Of a DNA stretch of 64,000 bases, positions 11,081 through 20,904 are shown piece by piece (the stretch's first letter is position 1; the number at the start of each line of letters is the position of its first letter). The notes under the pieces are model-generated. The model was not told the DNA's origin. It saw nothing but the letters and a program-made list of their open reading frames with translations, and made no database searches. The translations under genes and the position numbers were made by a program. The stretch is from Dokdonella sp. (GTDB lineage Bacteria; Pseudomonadota; Gammaproteobacteria; Xanthomonadales; Rhodanobacteraceae): positions 1,680,894-1,744,893 of the forward strand of contig NZ_JAHCAS010000001.1 in the NCBI RefSeq assembly GCF_019634775.1. Direction: 5' to 3'.

Positions 11081-12490
11081 ATGGATTTCGAACAACTGCT
11101 GGTCTGGGTCGCCAAGGCGAGTTTCTTCCTCGCCGCCGTGTTGTTCATTCTCGGCATCAAACGCATGTCCTCGCCGGTCACGGCGCGCAAGGGCATCGTG
11201 CAGGCCGGCATCGGCATGGTCATCGCCACGCTGGCGACGTTCGCGATCACCGGCACGCACAACCTCGGCCTGATCATCGCCGCGATCGTGGTCGGCGTGG
11301 TCCCGACCTGGATCTGGGGCAAGAAGGTCGCGATGACCGACATGCCGCAGATGGTCGCCCTGTTCAACGGCATGGGCGGCGGCTCGGCGGCGGCGATCGG
11401 CGCCGGCGAACTGCTCAAGTTCTCCGCGCCTGGCGTTACCGGCATTCCGCTGGTCACGGTCGGACTCGCCGTGCTCGGCGCGCTGATCGGCTCGGTGTCG
11501 ATGACCGGCTCGATCATTGCCTGGGCCAAGCTCGACGGGCGCATGGACAAGCGCTTCACCTTCGCCGGCCAGCAGGTGTTCAACTTCCTGGTGTTCGCCG
11601 CTGCGGTCGCAACCGGCATCGCCCTGATCGCCTGGCGCATCGAGCCGTGGCTGGTCGTCACCTTCTTCGCCCTGGCCCTGCTGTTCGGCATCCTGATGAC
11701 CCTGCCGATCGGCGGTGCCGACATGCCGGTGGTGATCTCGCTCTACAACGCCTTCACCGGCCTCGCCGTTGCCTTCGAAGGCTATGTGATGGGCATCGAG
11801 GCACTGATCGTCGCCGGCATGGTCGTCGGCGCGGCGGGCACCTTCCTGACCCAGCTCATGGCCAAGGCGATGAACCGGCCGATCAGCGGCGTGCTGTTCT
11901 CGAATTTCGGCGGCGGTGGCGAAGCCAGCGCGATCGCCGGTTCGCAGAAGCCGATCGAGGCGGCCGATGCGGCCTCGCTGCTGTACATGGCCGAGAAGGT
12001 CATCGTCGTGCCGGGTTACGGCATGGCCGTGGCGCAGGCGCAGCACAAGATCTGGGAGCTCTGCCAGCAGCTCATCAAGGCCGGCAAGGAAGTCCAGTTC
12101 GCGATCCATCCGGTCGCCGGCCGCATGCCCGGCCACATGAACGTGCTGCTCGCCGAAGCCGGCGTGCCTTACGACCTGATCGCCGACATGGACGACATCA
12201 ACCCCGAGTTCAAGACCTGCGACGTCGCCATCGTCATCGGAGCCAACGACGTCGTGAATCCCGCCGCGAGAACAGACAAGGCCTCGCCGATCTACGGCAT
12301 GCCGATCCTCGACGTGGTCAATTCACGCCAGGTCATCGTCATCAAGCGCGGCAAGGGTACCGGCTTCGCCGGCATCGAGAATGCCCTGTTCTACGCCGAC
12401 AACACGCGCATGCTCTACGCCGACGGCAAGGAAGCGGCGAACATGCTCGGCGCCGAGCTGAAGGCCATCGAGGGCGGTGGCGGACATTGA
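11081..12490 (+). CDS. pntB: NAD(P) transhydrogenase beta subunit
   Basis: 469 residues. N-terminal half has about eight or nine membrane helices (residues 1-260, with GMGGGSAAAIGA and PIGGADMPVVISLYNAFTGLA); C-terminal half is the NADP(H)-binding domain III with VIVVPGYGMAVAQAQH, HPVAGRMPGHMNVLLAEA, DVAIVIGANDVVNPAA and VIVIKRGKGTGFAGIEN. All three transhydrogenase polypeptides are therefore present and intact. Ribosome binding site GGGGA precedes the ATG. Convergent with the glycosyltransferase genes, separated by a 17-bp-armed inverted repeat. Confidence 0.96.
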   Translation: MDFEQLLVWVAKASFFLAAVLFILGIKRMSSPVTARKGIVQAGIGMVIATLATFAITGTHNLGLIIAAIVVGVVPTWIWGKKVAMTDMPQMVALFNGMGGGSAAAIGAGELLKFSAPGVTGIPLVTVGLAVLGALIGSVSMTGSIIAWAKLDGRMDKRFTFAGQQVFNFLVFAAAVATGIALIAWRIEPWLVVTFFALALLFGILMTLPIGGADMPVVISLYNAFTGLAVAFEGYVMGIEALIVAGMVVGAAGTFLTQLMAKAMNRPISGVLFSNFGGGGEASAIAGSQKPIEAADAASLLYMAEKVIVVPGYGMAVAQAQHKIWELCQQLIKAGKEVQFAIHPVAGRMPGHMNVLLAEAGVPYDLIADMDDINPEFKTCDVAIVIGANDVVNPAARTDKASPIYGMPILDVVNSRQVIVIKRGKGTGFAGIENALFYADNTRMLYADGKEAANMLGAELKAIEGGGGH

Positions 12491-12825
12491 GTCCGTGCGA
12501 AACATCGTGTTTCGCCACATGTCGGATCGTGGTTCGGGCGCGAGCCTTGCGTTCCCGTGAAGTCCAGATGCGGCCATCCATGGCCGCACTCGGGGAATGA
12601 AGCATCGGTTTCATTGGGGCGTTTGCGCGCCGCTCTCGTAGACGCCCCCGTCATTGGAGTCAAAAGGTTGGGGCTGTCCTGTGCGGGCGCAGCTCGGCGC
12701 AGCGCCGGCTCGACAGACGGCCAGTCTGCCTTCGCCGTCGCGCCTTGATCTGCGCCCGCACAGGACGGTGACGCCGTTGTGGGATTGATAAGAACATCCC
12801 TGCAGGATTTCCTCGTCGATGTCGC
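12491..12825. repeat. Intergenic region with long inverted repeat
   Basis: No gene is evident in these 335 bp between the convergent pntB and GT2 genes. A perfect 17-bp inverted repeat has arms at 12676-12692 (GTCCTGTGCGGGCGCAG) and 12750-12766, enclosing a 57-bp GC-rich loop that itself contains smaller pairings such as CAGACGG/CCAGTCTG-like sequence. Likely a bidirectional terminator-like or REP-like palindrome. No T-tract follows either arm. Confidence 0.6.
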
Positions 12826-13560
12826 TCACTCCTGCCTGCGCGCGCCGATCTCGTCGGCGACGGCGACATGGCTGCGCGCGATCAGCCAGGAAACGCCGAG
12901 CAGGTCGCGCATGCCGACCAGTGCACGGCCGAAATTGGTGTACTTGGAGCGGCCCGCGTTGCGCGCGCGATGCGCCACGGGCACGCTGACCGTTCGCCAG
13001 CCGGCACGCTGCATCAATGCCGGCAGGTAGCGGTGCATGTGGTCGAAGTAGGGCAGGTCGAGGAAGGCGGCGCGTTCGAACAGCTTGATGCCGCAGCCGG
13101 TGTCCGGCGTGTCGTCGCGCAACAGCCGGCGGCGGATGCCGTTGGCAAGGCGTGAGGCCAGGCGCTTGCTGGTCGAGTCCCGCCGGTCGACGCGCCAGCC
13201 GGCGAACAGCTTGACGTTGTTTTTCGTCTCGGAACGCTGGTCGAGCAGGCGCAGGATGTCGGCCGGGTCATTCTGCCCGTCGCCATCGAGCGTGGCGATC
13301 CACGGCGACAACGCATGCCTGACGCCGGTACGTATCGCCGCGCTCTGGCCGCAACGCTGGCGATGGGCGAGCGCGCGCAGCTCGGGCACTTCGGCCTTGA
13401 GCGCGGCGAGCACCTCGCGAGTGTCGTCGTCGGAGCAGTCGTCGACGCAGACGATGTCGAACGCCACGTGACCGCGCAGGTGCAAGACGACTTCGCGCAC
13501 CAGCGGCGCGATGTTGTCGCGCTCGTTGTAAACGGGGATGACGACGGATAGCGGGGTCAT
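12826..13560 (-). CDS. Family 2 glycosyltransferase (polyprenyl-phosphate type)
   Basis: 244 residues from the ATG at 13560. GT-A fold: SVVIPVYNERDNI, FDIVCVDDCSDDDT, the DxD-like LDGDGQNDPAD and, further on, DTGCGIKLF and the arginine-rich RNAGRSKYTNFGRAL. This is the dolichyl/undecaprenyl-phosphate sugar synthase pattern: it should load a sugar from a nucleotide donor onto a lipid carrier at the cytoplasmic face. No C-terminal membrane helices are evident. It starts 13 bp after the GT39 gene, so the two probably cooperate: this enzyme makes the lipid-linked donor and GT39 uses it. Confidence 0.9.
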   Translation of the reverse strand: MTPLSVVIPVYNERDNIAPLVREVVLHLRGHVAFDIVCVDDCSDDDTREVLAALKAEVPELRALAHRQRCGQSAAIRTGVRHALSPWIATLDGDGQNDPADILRLLDQRSETKNNVKLFAGWRVDRRDSTSKRLASRLANGIRRRLLRDDTPDTGCGIKLFERAAFLDLPYFDHMHRYLPALMQRAGWRTVSVPVAHRARNAGRSKYTNFGRALVGMRDLLGVSWLIARSHVAVADEIGARRQE

Positions 13561-13573
13561 GGGGTGTTTGCCT

Positions 13574-15292
13574 TCAGTCGCCGTCGCTGTCCGCCGTCCA
13601 GTCGGCCGGCATCGCGCAACCGGCGATCCACGCGTTGCCCGGGACGAGCACCCATGCGCGTCGGTTGGACACACCGATGTCGACGATCCGCGACGTGTCG
13701 ATGCACGGTGCGACGGCGTCCTTGCGCAGGAACAGCCAGCGCCGATCGGGTGCCGCCTGCAGCCAGTCGCGCGCGAGCGGCCATTGTTCGGCCCAGGGAC
13801 GCTTGAAGCCGAAGTCCAGGGCGTGGCGGTCGGCTTGCAGCAGGTGCTGTTCGCGCCAGCCGAGCAGGGCGAGTTCGGCATCCGGCCCGATGCGCTGGCC
13901 GACACGTTGCATCACCGCCTGCGCGGAACTGTCCGGGCTCAGCGCCGGCATCAGGCCGATGCCCCAGGTGATCCAGAGCATGGCGCTGACCACGATCAAC
14001 GCAGTGGTTGGGCGTCGACGTGTCGTCAGCGCCGAGAACGCCATCGCGGCGCACGCCGCAACGCCGAATCCGAGCAGCCACGCACCGAGCGTGGCCGCGG
14101 TGGCAAGGTCCATGCCGCGGCTCTCGACGAACGGCTGCAGGCGCCCGGCTGGTGCCTGCAGCAGCCATCCGCCCAGTGCACTGGCAGCCAGCGCTAGGAC
14201 GCCGAGGTACAGCCACAGCGTCGCGCGCACGCCGCGCCGCCGCAGCAGGCCGGGCAACAGCGGCGCGGCAGCGACGCACAACGCCGGCAGCATCGGGAAG
14301 ATGTAGACCTCGCGCTTGCCCGGCGTGGCGCTGAAGAACAGCAGCACCAGCAACGCCCACACCAGCAGCAGGGCATGGCGTGGATCGACGCGGCGCAGGC
14401 GGTGCCACCATGCGGGCAGCAGCCACGGCAGCAGCAGGATGCCGGGCAACCAAAGGGTCAGCATCGACTGCAGGTAGTACCAGGCCGGCTGCACGTGATG
14501 CCAGGCGTTGACATAGCGCGTGCCGGTCTGGCGCAGCAGCATCTCGCGCGCGTAGGCGTGCAGGGCGGGGTCGTTCGATGTGAGCACGGCCGCCAGCATC
14601 GGCACCAGCCACACGCCGGTGCCGAGCAGGAATCCGCCGATACCGGCCAGCGCATGCACGCCACGATGCGCGGGCAGCTCACGCGATGCTTTCCTGCGTA
14701 CCCACAGCCACGGCAGGAACACCAGCAGCGGCAGGAAGCCGACGCCCTTGGTGACGGTGCCGAGCCCGGCCGCGAATGTACCCAGCGCCAGCAACCACGG
14801 ATTCGGTTTTTCCAGCAGGTAACGCAGCAGGGCCCACAGCGAAAGCGTGGTCAGGCCGACCAGCACCATGTCGATCTGCGCGCGCTTGGCCTGCAGGGCG
14901 AATTGCAGGCAGACGAACAGGCCGAACACCGCGAAAGGGACGGCCCTGCTGCCCCACAATCGGCGCGCCAGGTCGCCGGCCAGCCACAGCGTGCCGAGCG
15001 CGGCCAGCAGCGAGGGCAGCAGGAAGGCGATGCGCCAGTTGCCGACCAGCACCTGGCTGGCCGCCTGCATCCACATGAAGACCGGCGGTTTCTCGGCATA
15101 GAACTCGCTGCCGCGACGAGGGAACAGCCAGTCCCCGCTGTCGACCATCGCCTGCGCCGCCAGCACGAAACGCGGTTCGTCCGCCGGCATCGGCTCGCGC
15201 AGGCCGATGCCGGCCGCCAGCGCCACGACGACCAGTGCCAGCAGCGCCGGCGTGTGCCAGGCCGGGGAAGAGCGTGGATACAGGGAAGGCAT
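13574..15292 (-). CDS. ArnT/GT39-family membrane glycosyltransferase
   Basis: 572 residues with about 11-12 transmembrane helices. N-terminal periplasmic motif DEPRFVLAAQAM (the catalytic Asp-Glu pair of the PMT/ArnT superfamily), then YAEKPPVFMWMQA, and a KGVGFLPLLVFLPW helix. Such enzymes transfer a sugar from a polyprenyl-phosphate donor to lipid A, protein or another acceptor in the periplasm. The C-terminal 130 residues form a soluble domain. Operonic with the GT2 gene downstream and divergent from a two-component system, which is suggestive of regulated envelope modification, though acceptor and sugar cannot be read from sequence. Confidence 0.85.
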   Translation of the reverse strand: MPSLYPRSSPAWHTPALLALVVVALAAGIGLREPMPADEPRFVLAAQAMVDSGDWLFPRRGSEFYAEKPPVFMWMQAASQVLVGNWRIAFLLPSLLAALGTLWLAGDLARRLWGSRAVPFAVFGLFVCLQFALQAKRAQIDMVLVGLTTLSLWALLRYLLEKPNPWLLALGTFAAGLGTVTKGVGFLPLLVFLPWLWVRRKASRELPAHRGVHALAGIGGFLLGTGVWLVPMLAAVLTSNDPALHAYAREMLLRQTGTRYVNAWHHVQPAWYYLQSMLTLWLPGILLLPWLLPAWWHRLRRVDPRHALLLVWALLVLLFFSATPGKREVYIFPMLPALCVAAAPLLPGLLRRRGVRATLWLYLGVLALAASALGGWLLQAPAGRLQPFVESRGMDLATAATLGAWLLGFGVAACAAMAFSALTTRRRPTTALIVVSAMLWITWGIGLMPALSPDSSAQAVMQRVGQRIGPDAELALLGWREQHLLQADRHALDFGFKRPWAEQWPLARDWLQAAPDRRWLFLRKDAVAPCIDTSRIVDIGVSNRRAWVLVPGNAWIAGCAMPADWTADSDGD

Positions 15293-15459
15293 CGAACGGT
15301 GGTATTCGTGGCTGGGTGGTATGCGGGTAGATCATGGCGCGCACGACGTGGGAGAACTGTCGGAATCTCCCTCGGGATTGATCAGGGCATCCCCTACGCA
15401 ATTCCGACGCCGGTCCTGCCATGCTGCGCGCCGTCCGTTTCATTCCGTGGAGCCTGCCG

Positions 15460-16147
<688 letters not shown>

Positions 16148-16164
<17 letters not shown>

Positions 16165-17428
16165 CCTGCATGCGCAGATCATGTTCTGGCTGCGCGGTTA
16201 CGCGGTGCTTTTGGGCGCCGTGATCGCGCTGTTCCTCGCCGACGAGTTCCTCGAGGACAAGGTATGGGAATCCATGCTCTCGCACGAGCTCGCGCAGTTC
16301 CTCGACCGCAGGGCCGCGGACCCCGGCCACGTCTGGCAGGACACCGATTCGTTGCGCCTGTACGGTGTGCCGGATCGCCCATTGCCATCAAGTCTGTTGG
16401 ACCTGCCGCAGGGCGTGTACGACGATTTCTGGCTAGACGGCCGCGAGAACGTGGTGCTGGTGCAGCAGGTGGGTGGCGTGAACTACGCCCTCGCCCGCGA
16501 TATCACCACGGTGGAGGTGATCGAGGACGTCGTGACGCTCGTCGTGCTCGGCCTCTCGTTGCTCCTGGTCGTGGCCGGCGGCGCGATGGTGGCCTGGGGC
16601 CTGCGCCGCTCGCTGCGTCCGCTGTCCAAGCTGGCCGACGACATCGCCCTGCTGTCGCCGGATCGTTCCGGCCAGCACATCCGCCTCGACGAGCAGGCCA
16701 GTTCCGAGCTGCACGTCATCGCCAATGCATTGAACGACTACCTGCATCGGCAGGAAGCCTTCGTCGAACGCGAGCGCGTGTTCAACAGCACCGCCAGCCA
16801 TGAGCTGCGCACGCCGATCGCGGTGATTGCCGGCGCGCTCGAGCTGGCGCTGGAGAAACCCGGCCTGCCGCCTGGCGCAAACGAGCCGATGCAGCGCGCG
16901 CTGCACGCGGCGCGCAACGTCGAACGCCTGATTGCGCTGCTGCTGACCCTGGCCAAGGACCCGGCGAAGCTGGCGCGCAACAACGACACCGTGCTGCTGC
17001 ATGAGCTGCTGCCGGACATCATCGACGACCACCGCCACCTGATGCGTGACAAGGTGCTGGAGATCGTCGTGGAGGAACTGGCACCGTGCACGGTCGAAGC
17101 GCCGCTGCATATCGTGCAGGTCGCCATCGGCAACCTGTTGCGCAACGCCATCGAGAACAGCGATCGCGGCACGATCCACGTGAGCCTCGATGCCGATGCG
17201 ACGGTGTCGATCCAGGATCCCGGGCATGGCATGGCGCCGGAGGAAATCAGCCGCATCTACGCCCGCATCGCGCGCGGCGGTGGACGCGAAGGCGGTGGCA
17301 TCGGCCTCGATCTGCTGGCCAGGTTGTGCGAGCACCTCGGCTGGACACTGGCCATTTCCTCCACGCCCGGCGAGGGCACGCTGAGCCGGTTGCGCCTGTC
17401 CGTCTTGCCCGTGGCGAGCCTGCGATGA
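16148..17428 (+). CDS. Sensor histidine kinase
   Basis: 426 residues. Membrane helix about 13-32, periplasmic sensor about 33-130 with many acidic residues, second helix about 133-155, HAMP-like linker, DHp box STASHELRTPIAV with phospho-acceptor H218, and HATPase domain with N-box NLLRNAIENS, DPGHGM and GGGIGLDL. The ATP lid is short (RIARGGGREGGG). Start ATG 16148 has AGGAAAG upstream and overlaps the regulator gene. Signal unknown; the neighbouring lipid glycosyltransferases suggest an envelope or cation cue, which is inference. Confidence 0.93.
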
Positions 17429-17522
17429 CGATGCAGGCGCACGGCGCCCCGCTGCGCAGGGTGCTGCTGGTCGCGATTGGGTTCGGCTTCCTCGGCGCGC
17501 GCGTACCCGGGGTTCGGGGCGA

Positions 17523-18731
17523 CTACACCTTCGTGAACACCAGGCTCGCGTTGGTGCCGCCGAAACCGAAACTGTTGGACATGACCGTGCGCAGTGGCGC
17601 CTCGCGGCTGTGGCGCACGATCGGGAATCCTTCGGCGCGCGGATCAAGGCTGTCGATGTTGGCAGAGCCGGCCATGAAGCCCGCATCAAGCATCAGCAGG
17701 CTGTAGATCGCTTCGTGCACGCTGGCGGCGCCGAGCGAGTGGCCGGTGAGGGCCTTGGTCGAGGACAGCGGAGGCGCTTCGGCGCCGAACACCTCGCGTA
17801 TGGCGTCGAGTTCGACGAGGTCGCCGAGCGGCGTCGCCGTGCCGTGGGTGTTGAGATAGTCGACCGGGCCAGTCAGGTCCTTGAGGGCCATGCGCATGCA
17901 GCGCACCGCTCCTTCGCCGCTCGGGGCGACCATGTCGGCACCGTCGGACGTGACACCGTATCCGACCAGTTCGGCGTGGATGCGCGCGCCGCGCGCGCGG
18001 GCGTGGTCGTAGTCTTCCAGTACCAGCATGCCGCCGCCACCGGCGATGACGAAGCCGTCACGTCCGCTGTCGTAGGGGCGCGAGGCGGCTTGGGGCGTGG
18101 CGTTCCAGGCGGTCGACAGGGCGCCCATGGCATCGAACTGTGCGGTCATGCCCCAGTGCAGTTCCTCGCCACCGCCGGCAAACATGATGTCCTGTGCTCC
18201 GTGCCGGATCAGGTCGGCGGCGGCGCCGATGCAATGCGCCGAGGTCGCGCAGGCAGCGGCGATCGAATAGCTGAGGCCGAGGATGCCGAAGGCAGTGGCC
18301 AGTGTTGCCGACACGGTCGAACACATCGTGCGCGGCACCATGTAAGGACCGACCCGGCGCACGCCCTTTTCGCGCAGCAGGTCGCCGGTTTCGATCTGCC
18401 ATTCAGCCGAACCTCCGCCGGAGCCGGCGATCACGCCGGTACGCGGATGGCGGATCTGTTCGAGCGCGAGTCCCGCATCGGCGATTGCATCGCGCAGCGA
18501 CACCCAGGCATAGGCGGCCGCGTCGCCCATGAAGCGCTTGAGCTTGCGGTCGATCGTGGCGGCGAGGTCGATGCTCGGTTGGCCGGCGATCTGGCTGCGC
18601 AGGCCGCGTTCGGCATAATCAGGCATCGCGCGGATGCCGCTGATGCCGTCGCGCAGGGATTTCGCCACATCGGCCGTGGCATTGCCGAGGCAGGACACCA
18701 GCCCCATGCCGGTCACGACCACACGACGCAT
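17523..18731 (-). CDS. fabB: Beta-ketoacyl-ACP synthase I
   Basis: 402 residues. Condenses malonyl-ACP with acyl-ACP, including the cis-3-decenoyl-ACP made by FabA, and so is needed for unsaturated fatty acids. Cys-His-His triad: [22 protein letters not shown] and [14 protein letters not shown]-terminal [13 protein letters not shown]. The ATG (18731) overlaps the fabA stop by one base (TGATG), a classic fabA-fabB coupled unit. The long upstream open frame inside fabA is a shadow. Convergent with the histidine kinase gene about 95 bp away. Confidence 0.97.
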   Translation of the reverse strand: MRRVVVTGMGLVSCLGNATADVAKSLRDGISGIRAMPDYAERGLRSQIAGQPSIDLAATIDRKLKRFMGDAAAYAWVSLRDAIADAGLALEQIRHPRTGVIAGSGGGSAEWQIETGDLLREKGVRRVGPYMVPRTMCSTVSATLATAFGILGLSYSIAAACATSAHCIGAAADLIRHGAQDIMFAGGGEELHWGMTAQFDAMGALSTAWNATPQAASRPYDSGRDGFVIAGGGGMLVLEDYDHARARGARIHAELVGYGVTSDGADMVAPSGEGAVRCMRMALKDLTGPVDYLNTHGTATPLGDLVELDAIREVFGAEAPPLSSTKALTGHSLGAASVHEAIYSLLMLDAGFMAGSANIDSLDPRAEGFPIVRHSREAPLRTVMSNSFGFGGTNASLVFTKV

Positions 18732-19246
18732 CAGAAACCCTCCGTGCTCTGGAACAGGCCAACCCGCAAGTCCTTCGCCGTGTAGATGAGGCGATCGTCG
18801 ACGAAGGTGCGGCCATCGGCAACCACCATCTTCAGGCGACTGCGAATGACCCGGCTGATGTCGATCACGTAGCGCACGCGCTTCGCGTCGGGCAGTACCT
18901 GTCCGGTGAATTTGACCTCGCCGACGCCGAGCGCGCGTCCACGGCCGGGCTCGCCGAGCCAGGGCAGGAAGAACCCGGTGAGCTGCCACATGGCATCGAG
19001 GCCGAGGCAGCCCGGCATCACCGGATCGCCGGCGAAGTGGCAGTCGAAGAACCACAGATCAGGGTGGATGTCGAGTTCGGCCTCGAGCATGCCCTTGCCG
19101 TGCGCGCCGCTGCATTCGTCGATGTGGGTGATGCGGTCGAACATCAGCATCGGCGGCAGCGGCAGGCGCGCGTTGCCGGCTCCGAACATCTCGCCACGGG
19201 CGCAGGACAGGATCTGCTCGCGGTCGAGCGAGGAAGGTCGGGGCAT
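18731..19246 (-). CDS. fabA: 3-hydroxydecanoyl-ACP dehydratase/isomerase
   Basis: 171 residues. Dehydrates 3-hydroxyacyl-ACP and isomerises trans-2- to cis-3-decenoyl-ACP, the branch point for anaerobic unsaturated fatty acid synthesis. The active-site residues fall at H70 and D84 ([20 protein letters not shown]) when counting from the ATG at 19246, identical to E. coli numbering; that is why I prefer this start over in-frame starts at 19306 or 19315. Also conserved are [16 protein letters not shown] and DLRVGLFQ near the end. Coupled to fabB. Confidence 0.96.
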   Translation of the reverse strand: MPRPSSLDREQILSCARGEMFGAGNARLPLPPMLMFDRITHIDECSGAHGKGMLEAELDIHPDLWFFDCHFAGDPVMPGCLGLDAMWQLTGFFLPWLGEPGRGRALGVGEVKFTGQVLPDAKRVRYVIDISRVIRSRLKMVVADGRTFVDDRLIYTAKDLRVGLFQSTEGF

Positions 19247-19388
19247 GGGTTCGTATTCCGGCACGGAGGATCGAAGCTGCGCGGCGACGCTAGTCGTTTC
19301 GATCATGCGAAGCAAATCCGCCGTGTGCGGCCAGACGACGCAGTGTGCCGGATCTTCAGCGTGGTTGCCGACATTCGCTGGCGCATGG

Positions 19389-19847
19389 TCACTGGCTTCC
19401 TCGTTGTCGAGCGGGTGACCGCCAGATCATCCAGGCGGCGAGCATGCACGAGAGCACCAGCATGCCGGCATGCCATGGCGTGAAGTCTGCGCGGGCGATC
19501 GCCGCCGCCATCTCGGGACCGATCGCGAGCAGGGTCGAGCGCAGTGGCAGGCCGAGGTAGGCCGCAACCTTCGCCGCGGCCAGCAGGTAGGCGGAATAGG
19601 CAAAGGCGAGCACGGTGCCGCCGATGGCCAGCACGATGCCGGTGCGCGAGCGCGCGAAGCCGTGGTTGCGCAGCACGACCGCGACGAGGGCGGCGATCGG
19701 TAGCAGCATGGCGTCGAAGTCGATGCGCGTGTACAGCGCGAGCAGGCACCACACCGCGCCGCCGGCGAGCGCGCACATCAGTGCGGTGGCGACGCCGACG
19801 ATGCGCGTCGCCAGCGAAGCCTTGCGGTGTGGAACGGAGGAGGACAT
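19389..19847 (-). CDS. Small membrane protein of unknown function
   Basis: 152 residues with four hydrophobic segments (about 15-40, 45-60, 67-95 and 120-140). The ATG at 19847 has GGAGGA-like purine sequence (on the minus strand TCCTCCTCCG precedes it only weakly), so the start is tentative. Sequence has no recognisable family signature; an arginine-rich linker [11 protein letters not shown] separates the second and third helices. Same strand as fabA, 142 bp upstream of it, so it could share a transcript with fabA-fabB. Confidence 0.6.
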   Translation of the reverse strand: MSSSVPHRKASLATRIVGVATALMCALAGGAVWCLLALYTRIDFDAMLLPIAALVAVVLRNHGFARSRTGIVLAIGGTVLAFAYSAYLLAAAKVAAYLGLPLRSTLLAIGPEMAAAIARADFTPWHAGMLVLSCMLAAWMIWRSPARQRGSQ

Positions 19848-20032
19848 CGACGGAAACCGCAGGCACGAGGACCGCCGATCATAGCGGCTGCCTCGCGGTC
19901 GGCGGAACTGTCCGTGATGCGTCGATCGTGACTGCAACCGTTCCCGTCACAGCGGTGACGGACGCTGCCCGGGATCGACGTTGGCGATCCAACGGAATGT
20001 CGCCCGTGCTTCGCGCCTTGTACGGGATCGCC

Positions 20033-20716
20033 TCACTCATGCATCACGTGGGCGCGACATCCCGATCGGAGCAGCGAGGCGGGCACGTCGATGCCTGGTG
20101 TCGCATCGGCGGCAGCGATCGGTGCGCCGAGTCGCGATTCGATCGGCACGATGCCGGACCAGATCGGCGCTCCGGCATCGGCCGGATCGTCCTTGGGGCC
20201 GCCCGAGCGGATTTTTGCGCTGGCGGCCTCGATGTCGAAGCGCAGCAGGGCGGTGGCGGCGAGTTCGTTGTGGTCGGCCTCGCGCGATTCGGCGGCCCGG
20301 CCCGGCACGATGATGTCGACGAAACGCGCGAGCGCCATGGCCTTGTCGCGGTCGTCGGTGACTGGCTGCGCACGACCGAAGGCGACCACCGAACGGTAGT
20401 TGACCGAGTGGTGAAAATGCGAGCGGGCGAGCACGAGTGCGTCGATCACGGTGACGGCGACGCAGGCTTCCACGCCATCACCGAGTCGGCGCATGAGCCG
20501 GCTCGCGATCGACCCGTGCAGCAGCAGCGAGCGGCCTTCACGCGCATGGAGCATCGGGATCACGAAGGGTTGGCCGCCGTCGCCACTGAAGGCGACGTGG
20601 GCGAGCCAGCTCGCGTCGAGCACAGCATGCACGATGGCTTCGTCGTAGTGCGCGCGTTGCCTGGCGCGCTGGATTTCGTGGCGGGGTTTGTTGCGCATCG
20701 GTTTTTTCCTGGGCAT
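20033..20716 (-). CDS. PNPOx-like split-barrel flavoprotein
   Basis: 227 residues (an alternative ATG at 20698 would make 221). Pattern of the pyridoxamine 5'-phosphate oxidase-like/Nim group: AIVHAVLDASWLAHVAFSGDGGQPFVIPMLHAREG, LLLHGSIASRLMRRL, ACVAVTVIDALVLARSHFHHSVNYRSVVAFG. Such proteins bind FMN, F420 or haem-like ligands and many are oxidoreductases of unknown substrate. It is transcribed divergently from a MocR-type regulator gene with a REP palindrome in between, making it a candidate regulatory target. Confidence 0.85.
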   Translation of the reverse strand: MPRKKPMRNKPRHEIQRARQRAHYDEAIVHAVLDASWLAHVAFSGDGGQPFVIPMLHAREGRSLLLHGSIASRLMRRLGDGVEACVAVTVIDALVLARSHFHHSVNYRSVVAFGRAQPVTDDRDKAMALARFVDIIVPGRAAESREADHNELAATALLRFDIEAASAKIRSGGPKDDPADAGAPIWSGIVPIESRLGAPIAAADATPGIDVPASLLRSGCRAHVMHE

Positions 20717-20723
20717 TCATTCG

Positions 20724-20806
20724 TGGGAGCCCTGTTGGAGCCCCTTCAGGGGCGATGCTCTGCCGACGGATCGATCGACGAGATCGCCCTGAAGTGGCTC
20801 CTACGG
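20724..20806. repeat. REP-like palindrome
   Basis: GTGGGAGCC then a second copy TTGGAGCCCCTTCAGGGGCGATGCTC on the left and GAGATCGCCCTGAAGTGGCTCCTACGG on the right, an imperfect inverted pair of about 80 bp in the divergent region between the PNPOx-like and MocR genes. The inner CCCCTTCAGGGG is a hairpin in its own right. Same family as the elements at 3814 and 28827. Confidence 0.8.
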
Positions 20807-20904
20807 TGTATTTGCTTCGTCGTTGCACGGCTTGACAGCGTCATGTTCGGGCCGATGATTGGCTCCCTGAAGGTCCGCAATAGTCGGTATCGACGGAGCC
20901 AATC

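Noticed and set aside
17425..17706. Small gene after the histidine kinase (MTMQAHGAPL...)
   Set aside because: It starts by overlapping the kinase stop, but two thirds of it lie antisense to the conserved end of fabB, and the peptide has no recognisable character.
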